From the NCBI GenBank assembly GCA_019038625.1, contig JAHOYU010000057.1, forward strand, positions 1 through 46,885: DNA of 46,885 bases, written 5' to 3'. The translations under genes were made by a program, and so were the position numbers. This document shows, piece by piece, positions 44,410 through 46,885 of the stretch (position 1 is its first letter; each line of letters starts with the position of its first letter). Origin of the DNA: Candidatus Latescibacterota bacterium. Its GTDB lineage: Bacteria > Krumholzibacteriota > Krumholzibacteriia > Krumholzibacteriales > Krumholzibacteriaceae. Below the pieces are notes generated by a model. That model was given only the letters and a program-made list of their open reading frames with translations. It made no database searches and was not told the origin of the DNA.

Positions 44410-46885
44410 ATGCTAGCGCTACTTGATTCGGGAACATATAATACCTATCAATTAATAGACTGGCAGGTGGATTGGACAAACTCCAGCACCACTGTCACTG
44501 AGGACGGTATTGGCTTCAAACTAGGAGCTCCTGATGCGTCCTTTACACATGCAGATATGGTGGCTGAGCCAGCGATCAGTGCTGATACGTACTTTACTGA
44601 CAACGTTACTCCAGTCTTTGATGGCTGGGGACGAGCTCCGTTAGTGTCAGAGTACTGGGAATCTGGTGCACCTATAGGTATCACTACGGCCCGACGAGCA
44701 GTACTCTACTGGAGGGGCAAGATAGCAGCGGATTCCTCCTGGTTAGAAGGAACAGGCGACATATGGCTGGGCTTCGCCGGTAGCGGTTCTGTCAAAGTGA
44801 TCCATGACGGTACCATCGTACTTGCTGGGGCTCCTTTGGATACTGATTCGATCCGGTACACCTCTCTTCTCGACGTAACTGAAGACGATGTCATAGAGAT
44901 CTATTACTGGCAGCTAAACGAAGCATGGGGCGGCATCGTAGGTAAGTATATTCCACAACCAACTGTGACTGACACTACCCCTACCACAGCTATGTACCGT
45001 GAAGCTCCGGTTATCTCGGCTTCCTTGTTGCCTTACGAGGCAGAGACGCCTGGTGTCACACTGCCGCGCGTGACGTCGGCCGACTTGTCGGTAAACAGTC
45101 CTAACGACGCTTCAACCATGAAGTTTACTGTACCATTGGCCTCCAGTGATGAGACACTGGGTTGGTCAGTAAGCAATTCACCTCGGGTTATACAACACTA
45201 CGACGGCACTGATACGCACACACTAAGAAGGTACAACTTAGTCACTTTGAGTGGGGGATTTCAGGGTGAGCTGTATGACCGATTCACGGGGTACTTGAAC
45301 AACTTCCAAGAGAGTGATGGCAAAATTACAGTTGAGTGCTTCTCTACAGATCGTCGTCTTGCGATGGCCCAAGTTGAGAACTACCCAGATCGCATGAGCT
45401 ATCTTACCTTTGGTTACTTCAAGAAAGAGACTTCTTCGGAGCCTGTACAAGACATTCCAGCATATGACGCCTGGCCTTTAGAACATGCTATCAAAGATTT
45501 GTGTTACAAAGCAGGCGTGGACCCAAAGCGCTTCGCTGCTGTACGACAATACAACAATGCTGGTACGCTGACTGATAAAGAAGACTTATTCGCCGGAACC
45601 AAGTCCAAATTGTTCAACGCTACCAGTGTGAGTGGAGATCTGATCACTCTTCAACGACAGTCACGATACGGCAACTCAGGCTTGGGCTTCAATGAGCATA
45701 AGTCTGCTGACGAAGCCTACATTTACGGTCCCGATACTGCTAAAACGGTGATTGATTGGGTGCGGGCTTTGGCGGATGGGTTGGGCTATGATTTCCGAGT
45801 AAATGGGTCTGGTGACTTTGTGTTGAGCTCACGAAACAATCCTCACCGTGCGTCTGAAATCACTGAAGGCTCATCAGTTTTCAATGCTGGTGCATATGGA
45901 GGATTTTACCAGAATCTGACCAGTTCTTTCACTGCGACCAACAAAGTATATGCGTCACGAATCGACTTGGTTGTAGGTAGACACGAAGATCTGGGTGAAG
46001 TAGACTATACAGTGTACTACGGAGATGGTGTAAATTCTGGAACGGTGGCCAGTGCAGGTACAATGGACATATCTCTAGCTGGAGACACCACAGGCACCTT
46101 CTTGTACGATGATCGTTTCACTTTGAGCGGCGACAACGCTGCCATTGTGACGCTGCATACAGGTGATTGGCGTTGTTACGTTGTAGAGTTATCTGAAGGC
46201 GAGGGAACGCAGTGGTGGCTGGATACACTGTTGCTGTACGATCATGACCCAGCAACAAGCCAGTACGCGGAGTCCTTTAAGACCAACAAGGCTGCACTGA
46301 GCTTGGTTACCGACTCTCAAGCAACAGACGCTCGCAATAGAGTTGTGGTTATAGGTAAGCGCAAGTCCGCAGTGACCGACAGTGCGAAGTTTCGTAACCC
46401 AAACAACCCTTCGAGCGAGTTCGCAGTAGCAGTGGGAGCCGATCCCGGCAGTATTTGGGACCCTACTACCGACAATTACGTAGGAACCAAACTGTCAACC
46501 ATCATAGTGGACGATAAAATTGCTGATCAAGACTACGCTGACTGGGTAGCACAGACGCTGTTGGTACGCCAGTGTGCGCCAGCTCCGGCACCTGAATTTA
46601 CTCACACTTTGATCCCAATAATGGAACCCCGCGATCCGATAACTGTAGCTGACTCGGCATACGGCACCGTTACGGACGATGTTCAGGCCTGGGTAGTGGG
46701 ATACACAGAGAAGTACACCGTGTCTGAGGCTATTAGCAGTATACGGGCTACTTCTTACAGTGAGATTCCTAGTTATGAGCCAAAAGAAGACATTAACCTA
46801 GCAACGCTGGACAGTCAGTTCGGAGGAAAACCAGTGGCCGGGCTGTCTATCACTTATACATCACTAGACAACGTGGTAACTGACT
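44410..46885 (+). CDS. Large tail-tip/hub protein, partial (3' end outside)
   Basis: The reading frame stays open for 825 codons to the window edge. An AGAGGTGG ribosome site precedes ATG 44410. N-terminal residues 1-190 hold a beta domain, with a PA14-like or carbohydrate-binding-like stretch at about 95-140 (RAVLYWRGKIAADSSWL, WLGFAGSGSVKVIHDG). From about residue 200 the sequence has the order of strands of tail hub proteins (RYNLVTLSGGFQGELYDRF and TVECFSTDRRLAMAQ). It follows a distal tail-like gene, so it is probably a tail hub or baseplate protein. The ending and any protease or fibre domain are not visible. Confidence 0.78.
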   Translation, partial: MLALLDSGTYNTYQLIDWQVDWTNSSTTVTEDGIGFKLGAPDASFTHADMVAEPAISADTYFTDNVTPVFDGWGRAPLVSEYWESGAPIGITTARRAVLYWRGKIAADSSWLEGTGDIWLGFAGSGSVKVIHDGTIVLAGAPLDTDSIRYTSLLDVTEDDVIEIYYWQLNEAWGGIVGKYIPQPTVTDTTPTTAMYREAPVISASLLPYEAETPGVTLPRVTSADLSVNSPNDASTMKFTVPLASSDETLGWSVSNSPRVIQHYDGTDTHTLRRYNLVTLSGGFQGELYDRFTGYLNNFQESDGKITVECFSTDRRLAMAQVENYPDRMSYLTFGYFKKETSSEPVQDIPAYDAWPLEHAIKDLCYKAGVDPKRFAAVRQYNNAGTLTDKEDLFAGTKSKLFNATSVSGDLITLQRQSRYGNSGLGFNEHKSADEAYIYGPDTAKTVIDWVRALADGLGYDFRVNGSGDFVLSSRNNPHRASEITEGSSVFNAGAYGGFYQNLTSSFTATNKVYASRIDLVVGRHEDLGEVDYTVYYGDGVNSGTVASAGTMDISLAGDTTGTFLYDDRFTLSGDNAAIVTLHTGDWRCYVVELSEGEGTQWWLDTLLLYDHDPATSQYAESFKTNKAALSLVTDSQATDARNRVVVIGKRKSAVTDSAKFRNPNNPSSEFAVAVGADPGSIWDPTTDNYVGTKLSTIIVDDKIADQDYADWVAQTLLVRQCAPAPAPEFTHTLIPIMEPRDPITVADSAYGTVTDDVQAWVVGYTEKYTVSEAISSIRATSYSEIPSYEPKEDINLATLDSQFGGKPVAGLSITYTSLDNVVTD

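Noticed and set aside
427-45450. Long minus-strand reading frames
   Set aside because: All lie opposite well-supported plus-strand genes or tRNAs and lack recognisable domains or ribosome sites.
1-46885. Genome-wide reassignment of UAG
   Set aside because: Many genes end cleanly at TAG followed by other starts, for example at 1650, 3368, 24020, 41107 and 44395, so UAG is a normal stop here apart from the one gene at 41839.
1-46885. CRISPR array
   Set aside because: No regularly spaced direct repeats were seen; the recurrent TTCGA-type sequences are tRNA T loops.

Overview
This window is a 46.9-kb, entirely plus-strand segment of a large long-tailed phage (siphovirus type). It runs from the capsid and head-tail connector genes, through a major tail protein and a 2887-residue tape measure gene, to a tail-tip gene cut by the right edge. 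At roughly 0.15 nm per residue, the tape measure predicts a tail of about 430 nm. Promoters look like ordinary bacterial sigma-70 sites, AGGAGG-type ribosome sites are common, and the tRNA genes do not encode CCA. From memory, the mix of about 48% GC, around 40 tRNAs plus a tmRNA, and an ANTK-starting tmRNA tag recalls the large Streptomyces siphoviruses; the host cannot be proven from this sequence.

Layout: 1-5.3 kb holds head, neck and major tail protein genes, with a LAGLIDADG homing endonuclease gene after the capsid gene. 5.3-16.4 kb holds tail chaperone (with a probable -1 frame extension), an unknown gene and the tape measure. 16.4-43.75 kb is a 27-kb accessory island splitting the tail genes. 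It contains two tRNA/ncRNA arrays (17.1-20.6 and 35.2-42.7 kb) around a 20.6-35.2 kb carbohydrate operon. 43.75-46.9 kb resumes tail genes after a strong terminator.

The carbohydrate operon is tightly overlapped. It encodes dTDP-rhamnose synthesis (rmlA, rmlB, rmlD and an RmlC-like cupin), GDP-mannose dehydratase with a C-methyltransferase, several glycosyltransferases, and a heptose-like activation set (HAD phosphatase, PfkB kinase, a nucleotidyltransferase fused to an RpiB-like isomerase). It probably makes and attaches unusual sugars to virion, DNA or host surface; the target is unknown.

The RNA arrays carry 37 intact tRNAs covering all 20 amino acids, a tmRNA, six strongly supported structured RNAs of 78-184 nt closed by long terminal stems, six near-identical promoters, small membrane or secreted proteins, and homing endonucleases. 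The most unusual items are a tRNA-Ile(UAU) gene split by an insertion that carries its own tRNA-Ile(UAU), a tRNA gene whose 3' half precedes its 5' half, a candidate amber-suppressor tRNA next to a gene with TAG as its third codon, and a tmRNA whose tag frame lacks the usual short ALAA ending.
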